From Moesziomyces globuligerus (taxonomy: Eukaryota; Basidiomycota; Ustilaginomycetes; Ustilaginales; Ustilaginaceae): 64,000 nucleotides of DNA. Every line of letters begins with the position of its first letter. Positions within the stretch are counted from its first letter, which is position 1. The notes beneath the pieces were generated by a model that had not been told where the DNA came from, searched no databases, and saw only the letters and a list, made by a program, of their open reading frames with translations. Below, one piece after another: positions 30,269 to 39,958 of the stretch. The position numbers and the translations under genes are program-made. The DNA is taken from positions 434,001 to 498,000 of the forward strand of contig JARVLF010000003.1 of assembly GCA_030849465.1 (NCBI GenBank), read 5' to 3'.

Positions 30269-30395
30269 TCTCGCGACCTCTGCAGTTCAACGACACACGC
30301 ATAGAAATGGAACGAGTAGCGGCGCTTTTTGAGATGGCACCCGTTGTTTGGGCAGTGGTATCTTTGCAGACGGGTATATGTTGAGTGAGCCGAGC

Positions 30396-31124
30396 CTAGC
30401 GAAGCGGTCTGTCGCAGCGATTCTCGTCGTGTCTAGAAAGCAAAGATGAAGCCAAGCCTGCACGTCAGTACATGTGATCGATGCATCAGCCAGACTGCGG
30501 TGGGCTTGACAAAACTTACACGTCTCTGCACTTTCTTGAGCAGTATCTCTGAGCGCATCTTGTGCAGGCCAAATCTCCGTGGAATCCGCAGATGGTGCAG
30601 TACTTGCGTGCGGGTCTTTTGGGTGGTGCGGATCTTGCGCTTCGCCAGTTGGCCGTGTCCTTGGCCGGAACGAGCGGGAGCCTGCCTTGGTCCACGAGCT
30701 CCTCGACGATGCTGTGCAGGTTGCGCCGACCTGCCACCAAGATGCGTTTGATCTGCGCCTGGTTCCTCCTCCTCTGCGCCACGCTCACGCCCGCACTCGC
30801 TGGCCCTGCCGCGCCTTCGGCTTCTGCGAGCGAGGTCGATGCAGACGCCGCCTCGTTGGCCGCGGAAGCAGCGCCATCGAGCGGCGTCGATACGCCGGAA
30901 GAGGCGGTGAAGGCGGTGGGCGCATCGCGATAGTTGATGCGCTCGAGCTCGTCCAGCCGACGGCGTGCACGACGACGACGAGCATCGAGCTCCTTTGCCT
31001 GGCGTTCGCGCTCCTGCTCTGCATCGAGCACCTTGTTCTGCTGTCCCGTGATCGTCTGGGGCCGGTTGGTGATCGGCCGCGATGCGACCGCGCGCCGCTT
31101 GCGCAGCGATACCGACGTTGACAT
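30396..31124 (-). CDS. vps71: HIT zinc-finger protein Vps71/ZNHIT1 (SWR1 complex subunit), two exons
   Basis: Exon 1 is 31124-30520 and exon 2 is 30432-30396 on the minus strand, 213 residues. The start MSTSVSLRKRR uses the ATG at 31124. The intron (30519-30433, 87 nt) begins GTAAGT and ends CTAG, with a CTGAC branch. Without it the protein stops after CSRKCRDV; with it the end is CRDVHDENRCDRPLR, which supplies the last His and Cys of the zf-HIT finger (CTICGFHGDLACTRC, RYCSRKC, HDENRC). The N-terminal half is basic and coiled. Vps71 belongs to the SWR1 remodeller that deposits histone H2A.Z. Confidence 0.88.
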
Positions 31125-31363
31125 GCTGCTCACACGCCTGATCTGGTGCTCGTCAACGAACAATGGCTATGGTGGCTGGGGGAGAAGTTGGCTTTCGAGA
31201 ACCTCGCCGATGATGGCCAACTGCGTGGCCTTCGTCCGAAATCCGAACCGTGACTTGCCAATTCGCTTGCACTGAAAAAAGAGGCACAAAAAGCATCACC
31301 ATAAATTAAAATTGGCCTCGAAAAGCAAGTCAATCTTCGGCCTCGAGCCTTTGAACAAAGAGC

Positions 31364-31428
31364 CAAGACTGTGCAGCGAGCTCGCTAGGGATTGAACGCT
31401 GAGGTCGACGGTACCAGGAAAGCTGTCA
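31364..31428 (+). repeat. Left arm of a near-perfect 65-bp inverted repeat
   Basis: CAAGACTGTGCAGCGAGCTC and onward matches the reverse complement of 31516-31580 with one mismatch in 65 positions. An 87-base spacer separates the arms, and weaker similarity (CTTTGAA blocks) extends about 14 bases further out. It lies between the 5' end of vps71 and the 3' end of the beta-galactosidase gene. Confidence 0.95.
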
Positions 31429-31515
31429 CGCCTGGCCGCTGTATGGTCATAGCCGGCGCGCTCCTGATGGTGGTCTAGACGGGAAAGCAAGTACAGTAGG
31501 CACGTTGAATTTAGG

Positions 31516-31580
31516 TGACAGCTGTCCTGGTACCGTCGACCTCAGCGTTCAATCCCTAGCGAGCTCGCTGCACAGTCTTG
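31516..31580 (-). repeat. Right arm of the 65-bp inverted repeat
   Basis: Partner of 31364-31428. Its outer end is 70 bases from the beta-galactosidase stop (31651), so it may fall inside that gene's 3' UTR and form a long hairpin in the RNA. Confidence 0.95.
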
Positions 31581-31650
31581 TCTTATCTTCAAAGTCAGAT
31601 CCATTGCGCAAACGATGCTATGAAAATGTGGAATGACACTCGACTGCGCC

Positions 31651-34011
31651 CTACTCGAGGCTCCAGACAGCCACACCGGTTGGGCCGATCTTGCCGTTCT
31701 CTCCGCCGACGAGCAGTTTGGCGCCCTGCGGTGCCGCGGGCAGCTCGATGTCCTCGGGACCGTAGTTGAAGGCCCAGAGTGCGTTTCCGTTCTTTCGGAA
31801 GCGGAGGTCGGTGCCGAGATCCGTCTTGCTGCCCTCGGGCTTCTCGCCGAACAGCGTCGTGACGTTGGCGCTTCCAGCAATGTCGCCGAGGTAGGAGACG
31901 AGGAAGTCGACCGGAGTGTAGGCAGAGACGTAGTGCGTCTGCTTGTCGCCGGCCTGGTTGCCGCACGTGGCCGGGGCACCGTCGCGGTAGCCAAAGTAGG
32001 TGGCCGACTGGTCGATCGAGACGGACGAGTTCTTTCCGTCGCGGTCGCACTCGATCCACTCGACCCAGCCCGAGACGTTGTACTGCTTGCCACCGTACGA
32101 GATCATGTCGCCGAAGCCCTCCTTGATGGTCTCGACACGGACGACCTTCATGGGGAGAACATCGCGCACAGGGCCGTTGCTGGGCGGCAGGCCATCCGGA
32201 ATCGAGAGTGCAGCCACCTTGGATGCCGAGCGGGGACCGAAGACGGTGACGCCCTTGTAGTTGGACCAGGTCTCGACGAACTCCTTGCTGATGATGGGCA
32301 TGCTCGGCACGGCGACCATCTTGTAGCCGTCAAGCGGCGTCGAGGGGCCGACAACGTCGACGTTCAGGCCGAGCCTGCGCAGAGCCGAGTACCAGTTGAG
32401 CACCAGCGGGAAGTACTGCATCGAGGGGTTCTCGAAGCCCTCCATGTCGACGCTCCAAGTACCCGACTGCGGCTCCGCCTCCATGAGCCACTGCGCTGCG
32501 TAGTCGAACACGAGCGCGACCTGAGCCTGGCCCTCGGTCTTGGTCTGAACAGGCGCATTGTCCGCCACATCGCGCTTCTGGTTCTTAGACTCGAAGAGGC
32601 TCATCATCTTGGGCAGATCCTCGTTCACCACCTGCTGCTGCTCGAGGTAGGCGTGGTCGGGGACGTTGTCGCGACGCAGCATCGCCGCGTGCATCTGCTC
32701 CTGCGCGAACGGAACCTCGCGCCAGCGGAAGATGTTGGACATGCTACCGCCGTGTGCGAACGTCTCGTGCTGCCAGAGGCGCACCATACCGAGCTTTGGC
32801 GAGGGGTTGTAAGGCGCCCAGTTGACTGGACCCGGCTGTTGCTCCATAATTCCGAAGGGACCAGCAGTCTTGTTGTAAGCAGCACCAGCCACTCCACGAT
32901 ACAGATCATGGTGAAGGGCTTGGAAGTCGGGAGTGCCGGTGCGACCGTACTTGACCTTGTCCGAGTCCGAGATCCAAGCGAACTGCTCGGTGTTGCCAAG
33001 CGGGTACGAGTCCCACGTGGCGAGGTCGATGCCGGTCTCGCGAGCGAGCTTGAAGTGGTCGAAGTCGAGGAAGGCGCCCATAAAGTTGGTGGTGATGGCC
33101 TTGTCCGAGTGCTTGCGGATGAGGTCGACCTGGTCCTTGGCGTACTCGATGGTCATGTCCGAGGAGAAGTGGTAGAAGTCCAGACGACCCGCGGGGCTGG
33201 ACTCGGTGACCTCGAGCATGGGCAGCTCTACCTGCTCGAACGACTGGAAGGTGGACGACCAGAAGACACGGCCCTCCAGCTCGTTGTAGAGCGTGATGTT
33301 GTTGTTGTACTTGTCTGCGAGCCACTGCTGGTAGCGCTTGCGAGCGTTCTTGTCGTAGGTGCGGACGGTACCGTGGCAGCCGAGCTCGTTGTCGATCTGC
33401 CAGCCGACGACGCCCTGGTGGCGACCGTAGCGCTTGGCCATAGCCTCGACGAAGCGCTTCGAGAGCTTGCGGTAGTCGGGCGACGAGGTCGAGTAGTGGC
33501 GACGCGAGCCGAACTTGCGCTGGCGACCCTGAGCATCAGCGCCGAGGATGTCGTAGTTATTGACGGCCCAGATGGGTGGAGTGGCGGTAGGAGTGCCGAG
33601 GATCACCTTGACCCCCTGCTTGTGGAGGACATCAATGGAGTTGTCGAGCAAGGTCCAGTCGTAGTTGCCGTCGGTGGGCTCAAGGATGGCCCAATCAAAC
33701 TCGCTAATGCGCGCGTACGAGAGGGTGGCGTTGGCCATCTTGGCGGCATCGTCCTCCCACAGGAACTCGGGCCATTGCGCCGGGTAGTAGTCGACGGCAA
33801 AGTGAAGGCCCTTGGGCCATCTTGACGAGTCGGGCTTGTTGGTGGGCGAAAAGGGGTAGTCCTTGGTGTTGTCCACGTCGGGTTGAATGTAGTCACGCGA
33901 GAAGAGGTTGTTGGCGTCCAGGTTGAAGTCGCGCGAGCTCGGGAAGGCGGTCGTCAACGCCGGGAGGAGGGCGACCAACGCGGTGAGCTTCGTCCAATTG
34001 CTTGCCAACAT
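31651..34011 (-). CDS. Secreted GH42 beta-galactosidase
   Basis: 786 residues starting MLASNWTKLTALVALLPALT, a signal peptide cleaved near TTAF, so probably secreted. The catalytic barrel begins at about residue 68 (GLHFAVDYYPAQWPEFLWEDD, characteristic of GH42). The predicted acid/base is E209 (GWQIDNELG) and the predicted nucleophile E390 (GIMEQQPGPVNW). A central Glyco_hydro_42M-like domain and a beta-sandwich C-terminus follow. GH42 enzymes release galactose from beta-galactosides and are chiefly bacterial. Several N-glycosylation sequons are present. A TATA box is upstream and a sugar-transporter gene is the next gene on the same strand. A single exon. Confidence 0.9.
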   Translation of the reverse strand: MLASNWTKLTALVALLPALTTAFPSSRDFNLDANNLFSRDYIQPDVDNTKDYPFSPTNKPDSSRWPKGLHFAVDYYPAQWPEFLWEDDAAKMANATLSYARISEFDWAILEPTDGNYDWTLLDNSIDVLHKQGVKVILGTPTATPPIWAVNNYDILGADAQGRQRKFGSRRHYSTSSPDYRKLSKRFVEAMAKRYGRHQGVVGWQIDNELGCHGTVRTYDKNARKRYQQWLADKYNNNITLYNELEGRVFWSSTFQSFEQVELPMLEVTESSPAGRLDFYHFSSDMTIEYAKDQVDLIRKHSDKAITTNFMGAFLDFDHFKLARETGIDLATWDSYPLGNTEQFAWISDSDKVKYGRTGTPDFQALHHDLYRGVAGAAYNKTAGPFGIMEQQPGPVNWAPYNPSPKLGMVRLWQHETFAHGGSMSNIFRWREVPFAQEQMHAAMLRRDNVPDHAYLEQQQVVNEDLPKMMSLFESKNQKRDVADNAPVQTKTEGQAQVALVFDYAAQWLMEAEPQSGTWSVDMEGFENPSMQYFPLVLNWYSALRRLGLNVDVVGPSTPLDGYKMVAVPSMPIISKEFVETWSNYKGVTVFGPRSASKVAALSIPDGLPPSNGPVRDVLPMKVVRVETIKEGFGDMISYGGKQYNVSGWVEWIECDRDGKNSSVSIDQSATYFGYRDGAPATCGNQAGDKQTHYVSAYTPVDFLVSYLGDIAGSANVTTLFGEKPEGSKTDLGTDLRFRKNGNALWAFNYGPEDIELPAAPQGAKLLVGGENGKIGPTGVAVWSLE

Positions 34012-35402
34012 ATTTGTGGTTTGCGGCCGGGGAAGGGAGGAGATACGTCGGCCGGGACAATCTTGAACGGAGGCTGACGGCTATATATTGGTGGCGGCGG
34101 TTGGCAGCCGCAAGCAATCCGAGGTTGAGCCAGGTGTTGCAAGCGAAGCTCCTCGTGAAGCGCAAACCCCCGGCTGACCCCGCATGTGGGGTAGGAGCGG
34201 CGCAAGCTCACGGCTGGCATGCTGTGGTTGGCGATCTCGGCGTTGGTCGAGCCGGAAGAAAAAAGGTGGACACGGGCTGAGCCGTGGGGGAGCGGCCCGC
34301 ATGATGCGAAGCGAATGTGACCGGTGTCGAGGAGATCCCCGAAGTCCGACGGGCGCGGCCAATTTCTGGTGTCTCAGACCGCGCGGCATGATGAGCAAGT
34401 GCAGCATTGCGGGGCCCAAGTTGAGAGCATGCTGCGCTCGGCTATACTTCGAATCTTTCCTTGTACGCGAAGCGAGTTGCTTTCCTCGCCTCCACGGCCC
34501 TCGTCGGTCGGTTTTGATCGGCGTTCGGAACTTTGCCCTCGGGCGCTGCCTGCCCAGCACTGGGACGACGCCGGTTAGCTGCAACGACTTGCCCGCGCAC
34601 TAGAGGCCGGACCTGAAGCCGAGCCAGTCCGGGGTGGGGCATCCAAGCGAGTCTTTTGCCCCCTTCACCAGGATCGCGCTACTCGAGCGCAGGCAGCGCC
34701 AAGGAAGGGCTTGTGATGTTCGAGGCTGTCTTTGGAGCTGCTCGCCCGGCTAGGCGCAGCTCCGCTTGAAGGTTCCGACGTGAAGCTTTGGGCATGTGCC
34801 ATGGGGAAGGGTCGCGTCTGAACGCCAGGAAGAGTTCGACATTTCCAACTCCCCTTCTCTTCTCGCCCGCGTGCTGCGAGACGCACGAAGCCTTCGAACG
34901 TTGCGATGACTTCTATGGCCAAGGGATCAGCCAAATCGATATCAGCGTCCAGGAAAGCGAGCAGAGGCGACGAAAAGACTGATTGCCGTGGTGGAAAGGA
35001 AAGGAATCTACACGACGGAGGAATAGCACAGACACGGCTCTCCCAGTCAGCGTCCGAGTCACTGAGCGACATGCGTGATGCCAACAATGCAGAGCGAGAT
35101 GAAGAAGCTGTGGAGCTCGTGGAGCGAGATGAAACGGCCACGTCTTCCTGACAACCGGGAGTCCTGCCCATGCCGAACAGAGGAGGATGTATAAGACCGA
35201 TCACAGTATTTCAAGTGTCAACGTTTCCACCAGAGAGGCAATTCACAAAGCGTGGGCAAGCCAGCTTTGCAAAGATTTGGCGGCCAAAGAAATGATTTCT
35301 GCGTGAATGGTCGTACAAATGTGTGGGAAGAGCATCGGGCCCTGTCTGGTATCAGCAGTGCATGTTTGCACGGGAACAGGGAAGTACAAAGGGCGAGGGA
35401 GC
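34012..35402. other. Intergenic between the sugar transporter and GH42 genes (1.4 kb)
   Basis: Upstream region of the GH42 gene and downstream region of the transporter. A 179-codon minus frame (34665-35204) begins at GTG, has no family motif and is not accepted. No RNA gene is seen. Confidence 0.4.
34082..34088 (-). promoter_or_regulatory. TATA box of the GH42 gene
   Basis: ATATATA (minus strand, in CAATATATAG), about 75 bp before the ATG at 34011. GTGGGG/CCCCGC elements near 34180-34195 resemble Mig1/CreA catabolite-repressor sites. Confidence 0.4.
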
Positions 35403-37094
35403 TCATGCCTTGACAGTGGCACGCTCCTCAAGGGGCTTGTCGAGGCCGTGCTGCTTGACCCAGGCGGCCGACTTCCAGGGCTTGATGTGCTGCGAGTAGA
35501 GGAGCTCGACGTCCTCGAGGGCCAGGCCCTTGGTCTCGGGGATCATAAAGTAGACGTAGAACCAAGCGAACACGAGGATGGAGCCGAAGATGAGCATGAT
35601 GAACGGTCCGTACTGAGTGGCGATCTTGTTGGAGAAGTAGCTGAGCAGGAAGTTCCAGAGCCAGTTGCTCGCACTTCCGAGCGAGATGGCCTTAGCTCGC
35701 GTCGGCGAGTTGAATGACTCCGAGAGGTAGAGCCAAGGGCCGGGACCGAAGCAGCAACTGTAGAAGATCAGGTGGATGATGGCGAAAGTGATGAAGATGG
35801 CGCCAGCCTGGCTTTGGGACTCGGTGATCATGTCGGCTGGGGTACCCTTGGGTGCGGTGCGGTAGTGGCCAACAAATGCGACGATGAAGGCGCAAGCAGC
35901 TTCCGCTGCAGCACCGATGAGAAGCAGAGGCCTTCGGCCGAGCTTCTCGATGGCGATCAGAGCAGGGACGGTGGCGAGGAGCGACGCCGAGCCAAGAATG
36001 AACTGGATCTGGAAGGGGTCCAGAGGAAGGGCGAGGGTGGAGCTGAGAAGTGGCAAGTAGTAGTAGTAGAAGTTTTGTCCGTTGAGCTGCTGGAGCGTCT
36101 GGAGCATCATGCCGTTGACGGTACGCTTCCACATCTGGTTCTTGGTTGAGAAGCAGACAAGGTAGGAGCCGAGGTAGCTTCGGCCGGCGAAGATGCGGTT
36201 CTCCTCGTCGATACCCTGCTTGGTCTCGAGAAGCTCGGCCTCCATCCACTTGTCGCCGCGCAGTTCTCCGTTGACGTCCTTGAGCTCGACGTTGCGCATG
36301 GAAGCCATGATCTCGCGGGCACGCGTGACCTCGCCGTTCTTGAGGCAGTATCGAGGCGACTCGGGGAGGAAGAGCATGAGCGAAAGCATGACAAGGCCCC
36401 ACAGAAGCTGGAGGCCGACGGGGATCTTCCAGGAAGCATCGGACACCTTGAAGTTCTGGGTCGCCCAGCTGACGCCGTACGAGATGAAGATGCCAAAGAT
36501 GATGAGAAGCTGGTAACCGGTGACCATGGCACCTCGGATGTGCTTGGGAGCGGTTTCACCGAGGTAGAGCGGGCAGAGACCGGAGAGTGCACCGACACCG
36601 AGACCGGCAAAGGCACGGCCGACACAGAACTGCTCCCATGACGTGACGGTGGCGGTCTGGATGATGGCACCGATCATGAACATGGAAGCCCATGTGATCA
36701 TCGAGGGCTTGCGACCAAAGAAGTCCGAGACGGGCGCCTGGAGCAGCGCACCGACAAACGTGCCGATGGAAAGGGACGAGTTGATGAGCGAGACTCGCCC
36801 GTCGGGGAGTGAGCAGCCATTGGGACCGCAGTCGGACGGATCGCCGAAGGCGAGGACGAAGGGCTTCATGATGAAGCATCCAGAAATAACTCCGATGTCG
36901 TAGCCGAAGAGGAAGCCACCGGTGCAGATGGCGAGCGCAAGCATCTGTGCGCGACGGGTCATCTTCGAGGGCCGCGGGGCATCGTAGCCCTGGACCTGGC
37001 TGAGGTCAACATCGCCTGCATGGACAAGCTTAAGCTCGTTCTTTTCGGACTTGTAGACGTCCTCGTGGGAGGAGTTGGAAGGGCTTCCCTGCAT
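35403..37094 (-). CDS. MFS sugar (hexose-type) transporter
   Basis: 563 residues with 12 membrane segments. Sugar-porter signatures: GGFLFGYDIGVISG in segment 1, DFFGRKP in the 2-3 loop, GRAFAGLGVGALSGLCPLYLGETAPKHIRG, PESPRYCL, QQLNGQNFYYYYLP in segment 7, GRRPLLLIG, and the C-terminal PETKGLALEDVE. It imports monosaccharides by proton symport or facilitation. Which sugar cannot be read, but the adjacent secreted beta-galactosidase suggests galactose or glucose. A single exon with a TATA box about 200 bp upstream, implying a longer 5' UTR. Confidence 0.92.
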   Translation of the reverse strand: MQGSPSNSSHEDVYKSEKNELKLVHAGDVDLSQVQGYDAPRPSKMTRRAQMLALAICTGGFLFGYDIGVISGCFIMKPFVLAFGDPSDCGPNGCSLPDGRVSLINSSLSIGTFVGALLQAPVSDFFGRKPSMITWASMFMIGAIIQTATVTSWEQFCVGRAFAGLGVGALSGLCPLYLGETAPKHIRGAMVTGYQLLIIFGIFISYGVSWATQNFKVSDASWKIPVGLQLLWGLVMLSLMLFLPESPRYCLKNGEVTRAREIMASMRNVELKDVNGELRGDKWMEAELLETKQGIDEENRIFAGRSYLGSYLVCFSTKNQMWKRTVNGMMLQTLQQLNGQNFYYYYLPLLSSTLALPLDPFQIQFILGSASLLATVPALIAIEKLGRRPLLLIGAAAEAACAFIVAFVGHYRTAPKGTPADMITESQSQAGAIFITFAIIHLIFYSCCFGPGPWLYLSESFNSPTRAKAISLGSASNWLWNFLLSYFSNKIATQYGPFIMLIFGSILVFAWFYVYFMIPETKGLALEDVELLYSQHIKPWKSAAWVKQHGLDKPLEERATVKA

Positions 37095-37297
37095 GATGGT
37101 GATGTGTGCTGCAGCGGCTAGGCCACGAGCGCTTCGGAGATGCGAATGCAGATGGGGTAGGTAGGGTGCACCAAGGCCTTGAAGAGCGACGAAGAGGCGA
37201 TGCGCTCAAATGAAGGGCAGAGCTAGGGAGGATGGCGGAGGGAAGGAACGCTGGTGTGATGAAGTGGCGGCGGCGGCGGCAAAAAGCAGACGGAACA

Positions 37298-37303
37298 TAT
37301 ATA
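37298..37303 (-). promoter_or_regulatory. TATA-like element of the sugar transporter gene
   Basis: TATATA in GTATATATGTT on the minus strand, about 205 bp before the ATG at 37094. A (GGC)5 run at 37266-37280 lies in the predicted leader. Confidence 0.35.
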
Positions 37304-39823
37304 CTTTGTCGGCCAGAGCTTACATTGTTCGAAGGACAAGAGGCGGATGCATGTCATGGGTCGCATGTGCGCACCATGATGTGCGGGGACAGCTGAGAAG
37401 CGGGGCTCGATGCGAGCGAGCGGTGGGGTGCAGTCCGGGGTGCAGGGGATTGCGAGAGGGTGTGAGAGAGGAGAAGAGAAAGCCGAAACGAGAAAGGCTC
37501 AGCAGGGCGAGTTCGGAGAACGGAGGCGAAGCTATGAGAGATCTCCGAGCGTGACATGGAGCGCAAACAGGCAACGTGTCGGTCCGACCCTGATCAGCTT
37601 TGCACGGCGGTAGAGCTCGCCCGACTTAGCCGGAGAATGAACCGTGTGCCTGACACTGTTTAAGCATTGCCGATTGACCAAAAAGCTCTTCTGGTGCCAA
37701 CACCGAAGCCAAGACTGGCTTGAACGGAGTGGGGAAAGATCATCCACCTCGTCAGTGGAAGAGCGAGGCTCAGAAATGCTTCATTTGGCAACCGGCCAAC
37801 TTCTCACGCAGCGGGTTCATGGTCGATTCGAGTGGGCTTTTCGGGAATCTCGAGGACCCGGTCGTGGTCATGATGCCAGCCGAGCCCAGCCAGGAGGCCG
37901 AAGTGGGAGGGGGGGAGAGGATTTGAGTGAGCGTGTTATTATAGCAGAGCCGAGTCGCGAGCTCTAAGCGATGCTCGGCTAAGCGAATTATCGTGAGTCG
38001 TCCGCGCGGGGCGAGCACCGCCGATGGAGTGTCGCAAAGCAGGGGAAAGCAGGGTGGAGCAGAAGCGCCGAGTTGCGGAGATCTCCAAACATGCGTCAAT
38101 ACGGCACCTGCACCGTGTTCTTGGACGATTCAGGAACTGCAGCTTTGCAAGTCGAGCTCGAAGCACACTCATGGCACGGAGAACAAGACATTCAGTGCAT
38201 CAAGATCACTTGCGCACGTCTTCATTGTGTTGTTAGTCGGTGCACTGCGCGTAGCCGTGGCCGGATGAGATGAAGGCTAGGCACAAATGGATCGCTGAAG
38301 TCGAAGTCGCTTTCGTCGAGCCATCGGGGCTGCAGCGAAGTTCCCCGATAGATGCTTCGCAGCAACGTGGGCAGCTTGCGCTCCTGTTTGTATCTGCCGC
38401 TCACGACACGTCCAAATCAGATTCAGTATGGCTCTCGCCTCACATCTACGGTGCAGGATGCTCGTGCAAGACGGGGAAGCACCGTGCTATGCGAATTATC
38501 GTCATACATGGCTGGCGGAGTCTTAAGAGAAGCCGTCGGTGGTTCCAGCGTCTGAAGGAATTAGCCTTGTGCCAAGCGACTGGCGGACTTGGAATCAACG
38601 GCGTCAATTCCGTCTGAAGATCTACTGTATCCTCTCTTCGGGCCATTCCAGAGTCGCACGATGGACGTCGCCTGAAATTCTCCTTGTTTCCACAGCTATC
38701 CTCCGCGCCGGCTTCTGCGCATTCGGCCGTCATGACCGGCAGGACCGGTCCAACGGCGCCCACGACCTCAACGTGTCCCTTGTTCCTCCTATTCGTGAGG
38801 GTCTCTGCATGCGGACTGATGGGCTGTGCGGGGTGCACATTGACTTCAGGATGGCGACGGCGGACTCGGGGGCTGCACCGGCAAATCTGCCCTAAACGGC
38901 AACGCTAGGCTTGGCTGCCCCACAAGACCGGCAACGCCGCCAATCCGCGCCTTGAAGCGCGGCCGACTCCGCTCAGCACTAGCGCATTTGGCGTGCACCT
39001 ACAACATGCACCCTTGCCAGCGCTCCCTTCTCGGTAATTTCAGAAGCTGTCGCACTCGGTGGACCGGACCAGAGATCACGCGCACCACAAAGGGCTTGGC
39101 AGCTACCCCGCAGTAGATTTGCGAAGATGCGCGGCATCACGTCCGCTGCAGTCGCGCCACATGCGGGGGGATCTGATCAAGTCCGAATGAGTCCACGCCG
39201 AGCGGCTACGAGACATGCTTGGCGATCTCTCGGGAAGAGTGGCGACGGCAATCTCTAAGCTGGCCACAGCTTGTGTGTCCACGCGGTTCGGCAGCGTCAT
39301 TAGCGCCCCACAGACCGAACGTTCCTAAGCAGGGTGCAGAGACATGAAGGCGTAGCTTCAACACGCTTCCTCGGCTCCATCCTGCACCAGGAGGGGCCTC
39401 GTGAGGTGTGGTCTGGCGGCGCCACTGGTCGCAAGGCTTGATCAAGAGCAGTTCGCCAATGGGGGACATAGATCGGGATCGGCAGCATGTTGTTCCCGAT
39501 TACATGAGAGACAGTGCCATGCATGAAACCGCACGTCAGAGCGGGCGGCGGCTTGGCACGCATCTCCTGCGCCTCTCAGGCTAGTTTTCATCACGATGTG
39601 GAATTCAGGTCAATGGGAGGAGAGTCGACAACGTCGATTGCGTGGGCTATGATTCACGAGCTTGGCGGTGGGCAGTGGGTATCATGCAAGAGAAGAGGGG
39701 CGGCGAGTATTTGACATGGAAGAAGAAGTTTGGTGTAGGACTGGGTCCTGCGGCGTCGAGCTCTACGCCAGAGCAATGCACTCGAACCTTAGGCTGTTGA
39801 TGAGTTGTTCAGGGAAGGGTGGA

Positions 39824-39958
39824 TCAAGGGTTGACACTGACCCGTCCGCTCCTGCCCAGGGCGAACGACCAGCGCTTCATGCCCCACCTTCGGAGGTAGA
39901 GGACGCGCGGGATGAGCGTGTACTGGTGCATGCGGTGGTTGATGTGGACGCTCGGCAT
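39824..39958 (-). CDS. Candidate short ORF (44 codons) or 5' exon, unknown
   Basis: ATG at 39958 in the good context CCAACATGCC, preceded by an A/C-rich leader like those of other genes here. The peptide begins MPSVHINHRMHQYTLIPRV and is basic, with no hydrophobic segment. 40 of 44 codons end in G or C, far more than the overlapping frames, which is the main evidence for coding. A GTCAGT near the end (after the Arg before VSVNP) could be a splice donor, with AG acceptors 49 or 79 nt on, so this may be a first exon. No family is recognised. Confidence 0.35.
   Translation of the reverse strand: MPSVHINHRMHQYTLIPRVLYLRRWGMKRWSFALGRSGRVSVNP

Larger units (their letters stand above)
31125..31650. 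other. Intergenic between vps71 and the GH42 gene, containing the inverted repeat
   Basis: Both neighbours are read on the minus strand, so this holds the GH42 3' UTR, the inverted repeat pair and the vps71 promoter. No ORF is supported. Confidence 0.5.

Noticed and set aside
31633..33825. A 730-codon plus-strand frame opposite the beta-galactosidase gene
   Set aside because: Mirror of a GC3-rich gene: high-GC coding sequence leaves antisense frames open. Its protein is a Val/Leu/Glu/Arg-rich string without motifs, while the minus strand encodes a complete GH42 enzyme.
34665..35204. 179-codon minus frame between GH42 and the sugar transporter
   Set aside because: Starts at GTG, mixed codon bias, no motif.
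38270..38908. Several overlapping plus frames in the gene-poor stretch
   Set aside because: Competing frames show similar moderate GC3, with no motifs, signal peptides or splice logic.
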